DNA from: Tiliqua scincoides
Taxonomy: Eukaryota > Chordata > Lepidosauria > Squamata > Scincidae
Reading direction: 5' to 3'
NCBI RefSeq assembly: GCF_035046505.1
Contig: NC_089823.1
Span: forward strand, 225,392,604-225,456,603
Length of the DNA stretch: 64,000 nucleotides
The position numbers were made by a program, and so were the translations under genes. The notes under the pieces are model-generated. The model ran no database searches, was not told the DNA's origin, and saw only the letters and a program-made list of their open reading frames with translations. Each line of letters opens with the position of its first letter. Position 1 is the stretch's first letter. Below are positions 22,515 to 32,743 of this stretch, one piece after another.

Positions 22515-23176
22515 GGCAGCCCGTGTGGTCACTGGAGCTAGGCGGTTTGACTCTGTCAGCCTGCTTCTCCGGGGGCTACATTGGCTGCCCATTCGTTTCC
22601 GGGCCCAATTCAAGGTGCTGGTTTTGACCTTTAAAGCCCTATACTGCTCTGGGCCAGGATATCTTAGAGACCGCCTACTCCCGTACAATCCGGCTCGCCC
22701 TCTCAGGTCATCAGTGAAGGCCTTTTTACAAGTGCCGCCACCCAAGGAGGTCCAGGGGGCGGCTGCAAGAAATAGGGCCTTCTCGGTAGTGGCACCAACA
22801 TTATGGAACTCCCTTCCCCTTGACTTGAGAATGGCTCCCTCTCTTGAGAGTTTTCGGCGAGGCCTGAAGACACTGCTGTTTATACAAGCCTTCTGATTTT
22901 TTGGCCTTCTTAACATTTTTTATACATCTTTTAGTTTTTTACAGGCCTGATTCCTCTGTGACTTGCTCTTTTGTGCTCTTTTTATTCTGTCTTTTAATCT
23001 GACTACTGTTTTTATGGTCTCTGTTAATGTGTTTTTAATATGTTTTTTTATCTGCTATTTGTGCTAATTTATGTTTTTTAAATCTGTTTTTTACATGTTG
23101 TTAACCACCTTGGGTCCCTTTTAGGGAGAAGGGCGGGATATAAATAAAGTTTATTATTTATTATTTATTATTATTA
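22515..23176 (+). mobile_element. L2-clade LINE, 3' end with open C-terminal frame
   Basis: An open frame from the 5' junction to 22,896 encodes the L2 reverse-transcriptase C-terminus: AARVVTGARRFDSVSLLLRG, LHWLPIRFRAQFKVLVLTFK, then AFSVVAPTLWNSLPLDLR and SFRRGLKTLLF. A T-rich 3' UTR follows, then GGGCGGGATATAAATAAA and an (ATTT)/(ATT) tail. The absence of stops in about 125 codons suggests recent origin. Nearly the same protein stretch occurs at 41.8-42.2 kb. Confidence 0.92.
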
Positions 23177-23196
23177 TCTGACATAGCCCATCTATG

Positions 23197-23889
23197 TCCC
23201 ATCTATATCTCATCCCTCCCATGTTATGCCCCATCTCATCCTTGTGTTGTCCTCTCCCCAGGGGAGTTGTGCAGGTGTCTGAACTACATCAGTGCAGTGT
23301 TGCATGCAGCCAGTGGGTAGATTTCTGCACCAGCGGAGCATTGTTGTACCGGTGTTGTACATGAACATATGCTGGTGTATTGAGGATAGGATTGGGTGTG
23401 TGTGTCTGTGTGTGTGTGTGGATGCAATATCTTTGAGCTGCTTATTTCTTTAAATAATTTTCCACTGAGAACTCAGTGTAATTTTCACCTTAAAGTTCTC
23501 TCATCCATCTCTGCCATTTTGACCTTTGGCATTTCATCAAAGAGAATGTTCTATTGATGCGGCTTAATTAAAAGTGTCCCCTAGTGTGGCTTCATTTCAG
23601 TTCCACCATGTACTTTTCCAGGGAAGGCGCTTTCTGTCCAATTAGCTGCTTGCAGGGGAACTGCGGTTAAACCCAGTGAAATGAAAAAACAGAGTGAAGG
23701 ATCAGCACATACCTCTCCAATACCCCAGATGAGAAATCAGAGCTGCCACTCACCTTTGTCCCCAGCTACCCTATGTGAACTGTTTACTCCATTCCAGCAT
23801 CAAAAAGCAGCTTTTCATTCTGTAATGATACAATTGAGAATATAGAGCTGTATGATAGCTCTAGCCGTATGATAGCACCAGCTCAAAAA
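23197..23889. other. Unassigned non-coding stretch
   Basis: Contains a short (TG)n at 23,397-23,421. The part at 23,510-23,690 is repeat-free and contains TTAATTAA and CCAATTAGCTG, and is noted as a possible conserved element. Confidence 0.4.
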
Positions 23890-23890
23890 A

Positions 23891-23922
23891 CTGTGTGTGT
23901 GTGTGTGTATGTGTGTGTGTGT
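23891..23922. repeat. (GT)n microsatellite
   Basis: Fifteen GT units with one TATG interruption. Confidence 0.95.
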
Positions 23923-23963
23923 GATATTTATTTATTATGTAAGCTGCTTTGTGAGCTACATCT

Positions 23964-23964
23964 T

Positions 23965-24042
<78 letters not shown>
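23964..24042. repeat. (GATA)n microsatellite
   Basis: About 19 uninterrupted GATA units. This motif is known from snake sex-chromosome satellites, but one short array says nothing about location. Confidence 0.98.
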
Positions 24043-24043
<1 letters not shown>

Positions 24044-24074
24044 TTCTGGTTAAGAATATAAATATTCTTAATAA

Positions 24075-24315
24075 TAATAAAAATAATTGAAGTATGGAAA
24101 GTGCTGTCACAAGATATGGCAATGACCACTAGTTTAGATGCCACGAAAGGGTGATTAGACAAGAGGAGAGATCTGTACATGTTCTGTTCAGAGGACATGT
24201 ACTGCCTCAACATTCAGAAGCAGTAGGCCACTGAAGATCAGGTACTGAGGAGCAACATCAGGAAAAGGCTGCTGTCTTCGTGCCTTGCTAGTGGGCCTCT
24301 GTGATGATTGAACTT
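24075..24315 (+). mobile_element. Old CR1-clade LINE 3' fragment
   Basis: GATATGGCAATGACCACTAG, GTACTGCCTCAACATTCAGA and GAGGAGCAACATCAGGAAAA follow, with many changes, an older reptile CR1 3' end. It is clearly more decayed than the TTCTTATG-type copies. Confidence 0.65.
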
Positions 24316-26269
24316 ACCTTGCTATCCTCATCAGTTTCCCTTAAGGGAAGCCTCAACGTAAGATTAAATGACTTCACTGAGATACTTGGAAATAGGACGG
24401 CATAGCCAGGCAGTCAGATCATTTTGTGGATTGGCTATCTTCATCATCTGAGTCTAGCAAGAACCATAGCCCCTAGCTCATACCCACCAGGTCAGCCTCC
24501 AGTTCCACCTGGTCACATCAGGGAGTGGGATAGACGGCCCAGGTAGGGTTAAAAATATCCTATTCATTGGAGAAATGTCCATCTCTAACCTGGATTATTT
24601 AAAGTCAAGCCCAAGATACTTGTGTGTGTCCTGGTTCTTTTGTGAGCAAAAGACAATGTACATAGGGTTTGTCCCACTATGCCATTGCAACAGGCTGGTG
24701 AGAAGGTTAAACTGAGGGAGAAACATGTCCATAGTCATCTAATGAGTTTCATAGCAGAAGAGAGATTCCAACCCACATCCCCTGAGTCTCTATCGCGTCT
24801 GAAAAGCAACTGATACCCTTCAGCAACTGTTGGAAGGTGTGCCTTCTAGTCTTAAGTCTGTGTACAAACACATGCTTTTTTGAATTTAGTTCTTCTGTTC
24901 TGTGCACGTGCATAATGTAATTTCATCCATATTAGCCAAAAATTGACAGGCTAAACAAATGGGAAGGAACGAGTTTGTTTTTATGCCAGAAGATTAACAG
25001 AAGAATCAGTTGTGCATGAAAACCAACAACTTCACACTGCTGTGTTACCTTGACGTTTGCTGCAATCATGCAGACAAGGTCTTACATGTTTAATTTTATT
25101 GCAGTTAATTTCAATATTGGGACTGTTCCATGGTTTCGGTGCTTGCATTGATGACAAAAGAGCTTTCTCCTCTCTGAAGATATTGTTGGAAGAATGCAAA
25201 GACCACGAAACCCATCCTCACAGTTTTGAGAGCGTTTTACTAGTCTGGCTGCTGGTTTGTCCTCTAAAATCTATTTGGGATGCTTTGCAATTTGCTGACC
25301 AGTGTAAAGGATGGAGCAAGTTTCATTTTAAGCTCTGGGTAAGACAGGCTGCCATCATATTCCCAGTTTTTTGCAATGGCAAATGAAGCAGTATTTATCC
25401 AAGGTACCTTTGGGAACTGATGATGAAGAGCTGCTTTTTGTTTCCTACCTGGATTTCCATACCTGTATATGTCAGTGATTCTTACCAAACCACTATGGTG
25501 ACCACTAGCTAGTACCTAAAAGAGGGAGAAGCATCAGTCATGGAATGTGGATAACCAATGCGGCTTCTGCAAGAGGAGTGTGGCTGGAGAGTGATGGGAG
25601 TGAGGGACTCTTGCAGGACTGCAAGACAGACATTTTGTTCACCTCCAAGCTTTCAGGATCTGATCTGAGAGATGCAAAATGGGAATTTGGTTGTTTGTGC
25701 AACCAGGGCTGACTTTAAGCCAATTGAACCAATTGCTCCCAACTGGGACCTGAGTCTGAGGAAGTCCTGTGCTAGGGTAAATCTACTCTAGACTAGTTTT
25801 GTATGTCGTTTTATATTAAATGTGCATCGATCCATTTGGTCCATTAAGTCAGGTGTACTTTTTAAGTGCATGTTTTGATTGCTTTCTATTCTACCATAGA
25901 GATATGACGCCTATAATTAATTGTATTTCTATCTCTAAGATTCTACAGACCTTGGCTGTGAACCTGGGGGGCCCTGCAAAAAATGTTTCCAACTGGGCCC
26001 CGCAGCGCCCTGTGTGCAACACTATCAAGCTCTTAGTTAAAAGAGGGAATTATAAGGAAACCAATAGAACAGCGAGGAAGCCTCCGAACAGTAAAACAAA
26101 AGTGGGTCACAGCACCAGGTGACATCACTTTCCAGGTCACGTTTGATCACTACTTTAAGAAATGACTCTGTATTAGGTTGCCTTGCCTCACCCTTCTGCC
26201 TTGCACCCTGCCTCATTTCTCAGATTCTGGGGCTGGCACACACACCAAATAAAAAATGGCCCCAGGGTA
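24316..26269. other. Unassigned non-coding stretch
   Basis: A plus-strand open frame at 25,057-25,386 has no recognisable domain and no splice context. Non-coding in my judgement. A TGGGCCCCGCA-type repeat scrap lies near 25,970-26,000. Confidence 0.45.
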
Positions 26270-26610
26270 TTACAAGCACTTGCGTCACCTGATGCAGGAA
26301 GCCAGTGCATCTCACCCCCATGATGGACCTCCCCCAATGCAGTGGGTGGGGCAACACCCAGGGTGATGGGCGCAGTGGTGCACCATTGCCCACCTCCCTG
26401 GTTTTTGGGCTATAACTTTTGATAGACTAAAGATATTTCAGTGTGGTTTGTTTCATTGCGTTCTGCATGAAATTACACATCAAATGATATATAACATGAT
26501 GGCATTATTCAAAAATGCCAAGATTTTAAAAATTTTGGCTTGCAGTCGTGTCATCCCTCCCCCATATGTGCCAACCAGTGCAGCCTGCACCCCCCCTAGT
26601 GATGTCACTG
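26270..26610 (-). mobile_element. hAT-type non-autonomous element (CAGTGGCATCACTAG family)
   Basis: Reverse orientation of the 8.4-kb family. It ends CCCCCCCTAGTGATGTCACT, with interior TATAACATGATGGCATTATT and CAGTGTGGTTTGTTTCATTG. The far terminus near 26,270 is eroded. Confidence 0.8.
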
Positions 26611-26700
26611 TCTGGCCCTGCAAGTTATGAACACATTTGTTTTTGGTATTTGTTTTTGTTTGAAGGGATTTTCATTGTGTCTGAAAGACTGATAAAATCC

Positions 26701-26925
26701 TATCCTCAATCCTATGTATGCCTACTTAGAAGTAAGTCCCATGTATCCTATGTATGCCTACTTAGAAGTAAATCCCATTATAGGCAATAGGACTTACTTG
26801 CAGGTAAGTGTTGATAGGATTGCAGCCTGTCAGTCCAATCCTATCCACACTTTCCTGGGAGTAAGCCCCATTGACTCTAATGGGACTTACTTTTGAGTAG
26901 ACATGCATAGGATTGGGCTGTAAAT
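26701..26925. mobile_element. Cluster of foldback AGTAAGT elements
   Basis: Two to three units lie side by side. A duplicated left arm (CCTATGTATGCCTACTTAGA twice) is followed by a complete reverse-oriented copy, AGTCCAATCCTATCCACACT ... CATGCATAGGATTGGGCTGT. The arms carry AGTAAGTCCCAT and the complementary GGGACTTACT. Confidence 0.88.
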
Positions 26926-27138
26926 TTGCTTTATTTAAAGTTTATAATTAAGTTATAAAGGTAACGTTTATTTTATATGGCTTCACTTGTGAGTGCATGC
27001 GTTCTATGTTCTGAAAAGTGCCTTCTTAACCAGCAGTACAAACTTGATGAATTCATACTGTTGTGGGTTACACTGAAGCATACTGCTGTAAGCATACCCA
27101 CCTGTACCAGCTTAGGAGTGTTGCAAATGTGCTGCAAG

Positions 27139-27561
27139 GCAGAAGGTCTGGTCTAGAGGGTAGAGCCTCCGTTAGCCCGAAGATAACATCAGAAGGTCGC
27201 CAGTTCGAGGACACCGGCAGCTCCCTGAATGGCTGACAATGGCGAGATCTTGAAGCAGCTGACAAGCCGAGTTGAGTGATTCCACCTGCCCTTGGTGTGA
27301 GCAAGAAGCGTCTTGGCTGCCCTCCATGTGAGAGATGGAGCTGCTTGTCAGCCAGCCTGGGAGAACTGGAGGCCAGAAGTGACACTAAACCAGGAAGATC
27401 CATTCAGAAATGTTGCTGGTTCTTGAAAGAGAGAATGTTTGTAAAAATCCCTTTGAGGGATTTAGAAACGCCTGCCTATGTAAACCTCCTTAAATAAAGT
27501 CAGAGGAGTAATCCGATGACCAGAAAGGTGGTATATAAATACCTGGTTATTATTATTATTT
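27139..27561 (+). mobile_element. tRNA-derived SINE with L2-like tail
   Basis: A-box-like TCTAGAGGGTAGAGC at 27,152-27,166 and B-box-like CCAGTTCGAGGACAC at 27,199-27,213 form a tRNA-derived head. The body runs about 300 bases. The tail AGAAAGGTGGTATATAAATA, then CCTGG(TTATTATT)n, matches the 9.97-kb copy and resembles L2 ends. Confidence 0.8.
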
Positions 27562-28606
27562 ACAGTGACTTGTGAGCCAGCCATGCTGGCACAATGATAT
27601 GCGCCACCCCGCCAAGGCAGACTCAAAACCCCGTGAATGCTGGCACTGGTGAGTGCGGCACTTGACGGCGCAGGGAGTGAGAGAATGTGGTGGGAGGCTA
27701 TTCCACAAAGAAAGTGGACAATAAGCACATTGAATGAAAAGCACCTGTCAGATAAAACGACACGGATGGGCAGCTAACAAAATAAAGCGTAAGTGAGACT
27801 CCCTAGCACAGGTTCCAGATCCCAGCACCCCTGGTATTCAAATTACAGAATGTGTTTCCACAAGGCATCAGGTTTCATTGTAGCAGTGGAACTGTCATTA
27901 AATTGTTAATTTAAAAAGCAAATATACACAGACACATAGAAGAATGTTCACCATATTCAGCCTACATCAAAGGTTAAAGATAAATCAGTGTTTAAACATC
28001 AGCATAAGTAACTCTTTCATTCAAATCTGGAGCCAGCTGGGCAAGGAAGTGGTAAACATTAAGAACAAGATAACAGGCTAAGAGATAATTCCATGAAATG
28101 GCTGTACCGTTTCACACTCCCTCTTCTCTAAGCAGCAGAAAGTTCTGGACAGCCTTTAAAAATGATTCTTTTGGAGGACAGGTGGTATCTTATGGGTTTT
28201 TGTAATAGTTCATTTACAATTCTAGAGGCATTAAAGGGCATATACAGGCAGGCATTGCTAATCTCATAACAAAAAGGTGTAAGAGCATCCTGAAATCCTA
28301 TAAAAACTACTTCTCATCCGAAACTTCCTCACAGACTCTGCCAGACAATGTAAAAATCAGCTTCAATCGTAAATGGTTTCAGCCCTGAATGGGTCTTCTA
28401 TTTTTAAGCACTAGTTAAAATTGCTTGCTTGGCATTCTTTGGCTGAAGCTAATAAGATCATTTTTCAGTACTGGAGGCTCCACGCTAGAAGTATCTAGGA
28501 AAAGCATCTGGTAGAAGCTTCAAAATAAAGTAGGTGAGGTCAAGATAAGGGTTAAATAATGAGGAAAAATACTTTGTTAGGAGACACATAGACACAGGAT
28601 TCTGTA
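27562..28606. other. Unassigned non-coding stretch
   Basis: No gene or repeat recognised. Confidence 0.4.
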
Positions 28607-29410
28607 CAATCCTAACCTGCCCTGGAGCAGGCAGGCCGGCGGGCCTACGCTTCATCCAAGGTAGGAATGGGGCTGAAAGCAGCCCAGAATTGCTTCACTT
28701 TACCCCAGGTAAGAACATAAGAACAGCCCTGCTGGATCAGGCCAAAGGCCCATCTAGTCCAGCTTCCTGTATCTCACAGTGGCCCACCAAATGTCCCAGG
28801 GAGCACACAAGACAACAGACATAATCTGTGTCCCAGTGTCCTCCCCTGCATCTGGCAATCAGAGGCAGCCTGCCTCTAAAACCAAGAGCTTGCACATACC
28901 TACTATGACTTGTAATTTGTAATGAACTTTTTCTCCAGAAATTTGTCCAATCCACTCTTAAAGGCATCCAGGCAAGATGCCATCACTACTTCCTGTGGCA
29001 AAGAGTTCCACAAACTAATTACACGCTGGGTAAAGCCACAGCAACCCTGTGGCACAAACGATGGCACAAATCCGAGCAGCCCAGGCCTGCCCCAGGCTAC
29101 CTGGGAATGGGGTTAGGATCTGGCATAACTGCTGGATCCTGGCCCCACCTCCCACTCCCCACCTGCCCTAGGAACACCCACCACTCGCCCTCCCCCACCT
29201 TGAAACACCACCCGCTCACTTCCTCCCCGCCCGCTCCAGACCCCTTCGTCAGCTGAGCTTGGCTGACGCAACTCACCCTTTCCCTGGGGTCCGCATTGGT
29301 GTGGGGAGGCCAGTGGAAGTCCATGCGCCAGTCTAACCCCACTTAGGCCAGCATGAAACCAGTTTACGGCATTTTTGTGATGCCAATCCTGCTGGTCAGG
29401 ATTGCACCCA
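28607..29410. mobile_element. CCAATCCTA-class MITE split by a CR1
   Basis: Left arm ACAATCCTAACCTGCCC and right arm CTGGTCAGGATTGCACCC are inverted ends of one GC-rich element. A CR1 3' end (28,708-29,034) sits inside it. The right interior (GGATCTGGCATAACTGCTGG) resembles 17.4 kb. Confidence 0.6.
28708..29034 (-). mobile_element. CR1-clade LINE 3' end nested in a MITE
   Basis: GTAAGAACATAAGAACAGCC through TAATTACACGCTGGGTAAAG. It shares the AAAACCAAGAGCTTGCACAT variant with the 13.6-kb copy, so both belong to one subfamily. Confidence 0.9.
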
Positions 29411-29860
29411 TAGATGCCTAGTAGGTGTTAGGGGGGGGAAAATGTGTGGTTGGCTGTCCAGACTCCCCAAACTTCAATTCATGGATATGACCATACAAAG
29501 TAAATGCAGTACATAATAAAAGACCTGTTCCTTTAAAAAAAATCTAGAGAGCAAGTATGCTTGGGGCAGGGGGTCATGTTCAAAATCTTTTCAATTATAT
29601 GCAAAAGAGAAATCCTGACCTCACATTTTTCTGGCTGTTGATATCAGCATATAGTCCGTCAAATGTCATCCCTTTAAAAGGAAAATCCATTCCTTATCAT
29701 TTGTAGTTTCTGCAGTCTGAAGAGTCATGTTGAAGATGTGCTAAGATCTCTTTCTTTGGTGGCACCGCTGTGTTGGTTTTAAAAGGGAGAATCAACAGTG
29801 AATTGAACTGAAAGAAAATGCTACATGTATACTGGATGCTATGAAAAACAAAGCCAATGA

Positions 29861-29861
<1 letters not shown>
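29411..29861. other. Unassigned non-coding stretch
   Basis: Nothing recognised. Confidence 0.4.

Positions 29862-29928
<67 letters not shown>
29862..29928. repeat. Compound (AC)n(AG)n microsatellite
   Basis: About seven AC units pass into about 26 AG units. Confidence 0.97.
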
Positions 29929-29931
<3 letters not shown>

Positions 29932-30496
29932 ACCCTTCTCAGGAAAAAAGCCACAAATAAAAGGGGCAAGCCTCTGGACACGTACATCTGACAGCACTCG
30001 GTATCAAGGCAGAGGTTCTTTTTAACACCTTGCTTATAACCCGGCAGTGATCTCTGTTCAGCGATCACACATTTCCCTCTTGCTGTGTCCTAGGACATGC
30101 CACGATAAGTCAGTCATCCTAAAGAGCTGCGTTGAATCGTTTTGGCAAACCAGCCTCCAAGCTTCCTGGCTCTAGTCTACAGTATGTCATTCAACTGTCT
30201 GAGTGAATTAAGATGAACTAGAATAAAAGCTCGTCTCACTCTTGACCCAGTCATAAAGCGCGGTAAACTGACAGCATGAAATATCCAGCAATTTTCCTGC
30301 CTTTGGTGATTTTCACATTCCACTCAAGACGGTCGAGGTTATATCCTCTGGATGTTTTTTTTTTTTAAATCTGTCACCTTACTACTGCATGGGATTGCTG
30401 TCTATAGAACCAGGCATCTGCATGCACTATCTCTGCTGGACTGGGATATGCATACATTGATGGTGGACAGAACTCCATTTGAATATTGAGTGGCAT
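29929..30496. other. Unassigned non-coding stretch
   Basis: Only a poly-T run near 30,355. Confidence 0.4.
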
Positions 30497-30660
30497 CAGT
30501 GGTATAGCTAGAGAGGGTGCAAAGCACTAAGTTTTGCAGGAGCCTGAATGCGCCATGCAAGTGGCCCCTCCCCCTCCCCTTCAGAGCCATTCTGGGTGGT
30601 GGGAGCAAAATGGAGAGGACTGCTTTTTGGTGCTTTGCACACCCTCTCACTATGCCACTG
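30497..30660 (+). mobile_element. hAT-type MITE (CAGTGGCATAGCTA family)
   Basis: CAGTGGTATAGCTAGAGAGG at the left and CCTCTCACTATGCCACTG at the right are inverted termini. Interior GTGCAAAGCACTAAGTTTTG is shared with 51.3 kb. Flanks AGTGGCAT and AGCTACAT are a weak target duplication. Confidence 0.85.
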
Positions 30661-30841
30661 AGCTACATGGCAGCTGATGAGTCCAATTCATTTGGACTTC
30701 AGCACACTCATGAGAATGCAGGGCATGAAAAACAATTCATTTTCATTTTATTTTTGTTACTTTCATTTCCTTTTGTATTTTATTCAGCAATTTTTTTTAT
30801 TTCATGGTTGACACTGCAGTGGCAGCCCTGGTCACCAACCG

Positions 30842-31192
30842 AGCTCAGGTAAGCACTGAGTTGCGTGGGAAGGGTGGTGGGAGAGCAAAGGAACTGGGGT
30901 GGAGGGAGGGTGGAGACAGGGCATACCAGGGGAGGGTTAGGCCTAGGAGGAGGTGAGATTGGTGGAGACCTCCTCCTCTGAACCCTATCCCCTGTGTTGC
31001 CCTCGGAAGCCTGACATGAGGTTTCTGAAAAGCTGGCACAGACTGGAGAAGCCCTGTTGAGCACGTTTGGGCTTTACTCAGGTTAAGGGGTTGAATGTCC
31101 TCTTCCCCTGAGGAGACCTGCTCAATTCCAGCAAAGGATGCAGCGGTTGCCATTTGGAGTCACCGCTCCTGTGCTGGATAGGATTGAGCTGA
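30842..31192. mobile_element. GC-rich CCAATCCTA-class MITE
   Basis: The right end GTGCTGGATAGGATTGAGCT and interior AAGCCTGACATGAGGTTTCT match, in order, the element at 55.6-56.1 kb. Left limit approximate. Confidence 0.55.
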
Positions 31193-31261
31193 AATCTTTT
31201 AACACACGCACCTGAGAGCAAAGCCTATTCAAATAAATGGCACAAATAAACAACATCCCCA

Positions 31262-31530
31262 GGACTGCACAGTCACTTGAGGATCAAACAGGCCAACCCT
31301 AAAGCCAGTGGCTCTGCCAGGTGCAGTGGTGCTAAAATGGCTACTGCTGCATCCAGCAGCACCACTAAGGCTGCCGGAGGTCTCCTTGCCAGAGGTCTCC
31401 TTTGTACCCTTCCCCGTGGGAAAGCCCCAAGCCCCGCAATGGGGCTTCTCAAGTCTGCACTGGCTATTAAGGCTATTAAGGTCTGCACTGGCTATTAAGG
31501 CCTACACTGGCTATTAAGGAGTTCAGGATC
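31262..31530 (-). mobile_element. GC-rich MITE fragment with internal tandem repeat
   Basis: AAAATGGCTACTGCTGCATC and GCTTCTCAAGTCTGCACTGG are the reversed interior of the 55.6-kb type. Within it, CACTGGCTATTAAGG-like units are repeated about three times (31,455-31,520). Confidence 0.55.
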
Positions 31531-31540
31531 TGGCAGAGCT

Positions 31541-31910
31541 CCCACTCCCCTCCTGCCCTCCTTCCTCTCTTCACCCTGCCTTCCTCACACCCTGTTCCGT
31601 CCACTTCCCGCCTCCTCCCACCCCGATACTACTTACTACTGGCTGGCACTGCTGGAGCCCCAGCCAGCCTTCCAAGTGGTGCTGAAGCTCAGCGCCAACT
31701 GGCACTGGCCCAGTGCTGCTGGCCCCTCCTCTCCGGGTGCCACAGAGGTGCCTTTCGGCATGTTTGCAAACACCCAGTGGTGGTGCTGGAGCTCAGTGCC
31801 AGGGCTGCGGTTGTTTAGGATTTGGCACTAACTCACCAGTCCTGGAGTTTATTGAAAACTATCAGAACATCCCAGGAACACTCCAGAGAGCTCCCTGATG
31901 GCTTTGAAAT
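31541..31910. other. Unassigned GC-rich stretch
   Basis: No coding signal supported. Possibly further decayed MITE sequence. Confidence 0.35.
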
Positions 31911-31921
31911 ATCACTCAGAG

Positions 31922-32524
31922 CAGCAACTGTTACCCGATCTCATCTGATCTCGGAAGCTAAGCAGGGTCAGGCCTGGTTAGTACCTGGATGGGAGACCGC
32001 CTGGGAATACTTGGTGCTGTAGGCTTATACCAGGGGTGCCCAAACCCCGGCCTGGGGGCCACTTGCGGCCCTCGGAGGTTTCCAATCAGGCCCTCAGGGA
32101 GGCCCCAGTACCCAATGAGCCTCTGGCCCTCCAGAGACTTGCTGGAGCCCGTGCTGGCCCGACGCAACTGTTCTCAGCAAGAGGACGACTGTTTGACCTC
32201 TCAACTGAGCTGTGGGATGAGGGCTCCCTCCACTACTTGCTGTTTCACATCTGTGATGCAGCAGTGGCAGTGAAGGAAAGGCTGGCCTTGCTTTGTGCAA
32301 GGCTTTTTATAGGCCTTGAGCTACTGCATGACCATCATTCATTCATATAAGTTCCATCTCTAATATATTCATTTATGTAAATTTATTCAAATTTTAAATG
32401 GTAAATTAATTCTTTTTTTTCTGGCCCCCAACACAGTGCCAGAGAGATGATGTGGCCCTCCTACCAAAATGTCTGGACACCCCTGGCTTATACCATAGTC
32501 TTTCGAGACTGAAGGTTGCCAACC
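31922..32524 (+). mobile_element. 5S rRNA-derived SINE with LINE tail, split by a hAT
   Basis: The head at 31,922-32,025 is a 5S rRNA derivative: CCCGATCTCATCTGATCTCG, the A-box region AAGCTAAGCAGGGTC and the C-box region TGGATGGGAGACCGCCTGG are all intact. It continues GTGCTGTAGGCTTATACC. After the hAT at 32,031-32,485 comes ATAGTCTTTCGAGACTGAAG and GTTGCCAACC, the 3' tail of the LINE at 5.6 kb. ATCACTCAGAG flanks the whole unit (31,911-31,921 and 32,525-32,535), so it was inserted by target-primed retroposition. Known 5S-headed SINEs form the SINE3 class (first described in zebrafish). A Pol III transcript is plausible from the internal promoter. It is not a functional 5S gene: the first 25 or so nucleotides are replaced and the 3' end is fused. 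Confidence 0.9.
32031..32485 (+). mobile_element. hAT non-autonomous element inside the 5S SINE
   Basis: Termini CAGGGGTGCCCAAACCCCGG and TGTCTGGACACCCCTG. The exact 8-base duplication GCTTATAC lies at 32,023-32,030 and 32,486-32,493. Closely related in sequence and length to 37,096-37,557. No transposase frame. Confidence 0.95.
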
Positions 32525-32563
32525 ATCACTCAGAGAAGTTTCTGGAAGCACTTAATAGACTGG

Positions 32564-32743
32564 GAGCCCAATCCTATCCAACTTTCCAGCATGGATGCAG
32601 CCAAAATGCAGCTCCGTGGTAAGAGAACAAATGTTCCCTACATTAGCGCAGCCTCAGTGACTGCCCCTCCCCCCCACGGGATGCAGCGTGCATCCTGTTG
32701 GCACATCTGCATCGGTGATGGGAAGTCGGATAGGATTGGGCCC
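32564..32743. mobile_element. 179-180-base MITE, PIF/Harbinger-like termini (GGGCCCAATCCTATCC)
   Basis: GAGCCCAATCCTATCCAACT and GTCGGATAGGATTGGGCCC are inverted ends. The interior (GTAAGAGAACAAATGTTCCC, GGATGCAGCG) matches the 38.4- and 41.1-kb copies. The flanking triplets TGG/TGA are imperfect here. Confidence 0.85.

Noticed and set aside
23964-24042. (GATA)n as a sign of a sex chromosome
   Set aside because: A single array of about 19 units is ordinary in vertebrate genomes.
25057-25386. 109-codon plus-strand open frame with a hydrophobic start
   Set aside because: No domain, no flanking splice signals of note and no conserved-looking pattern. Length is within chance for 64 kb of six frames.
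31922-32025. A functional 5S rRNA gene
   Set aside because: The first 25 or so nucleotides do not match 5S, there is no T-run terminator at the 3' end, and the sequence is fused to a LINE tail with target duplications.
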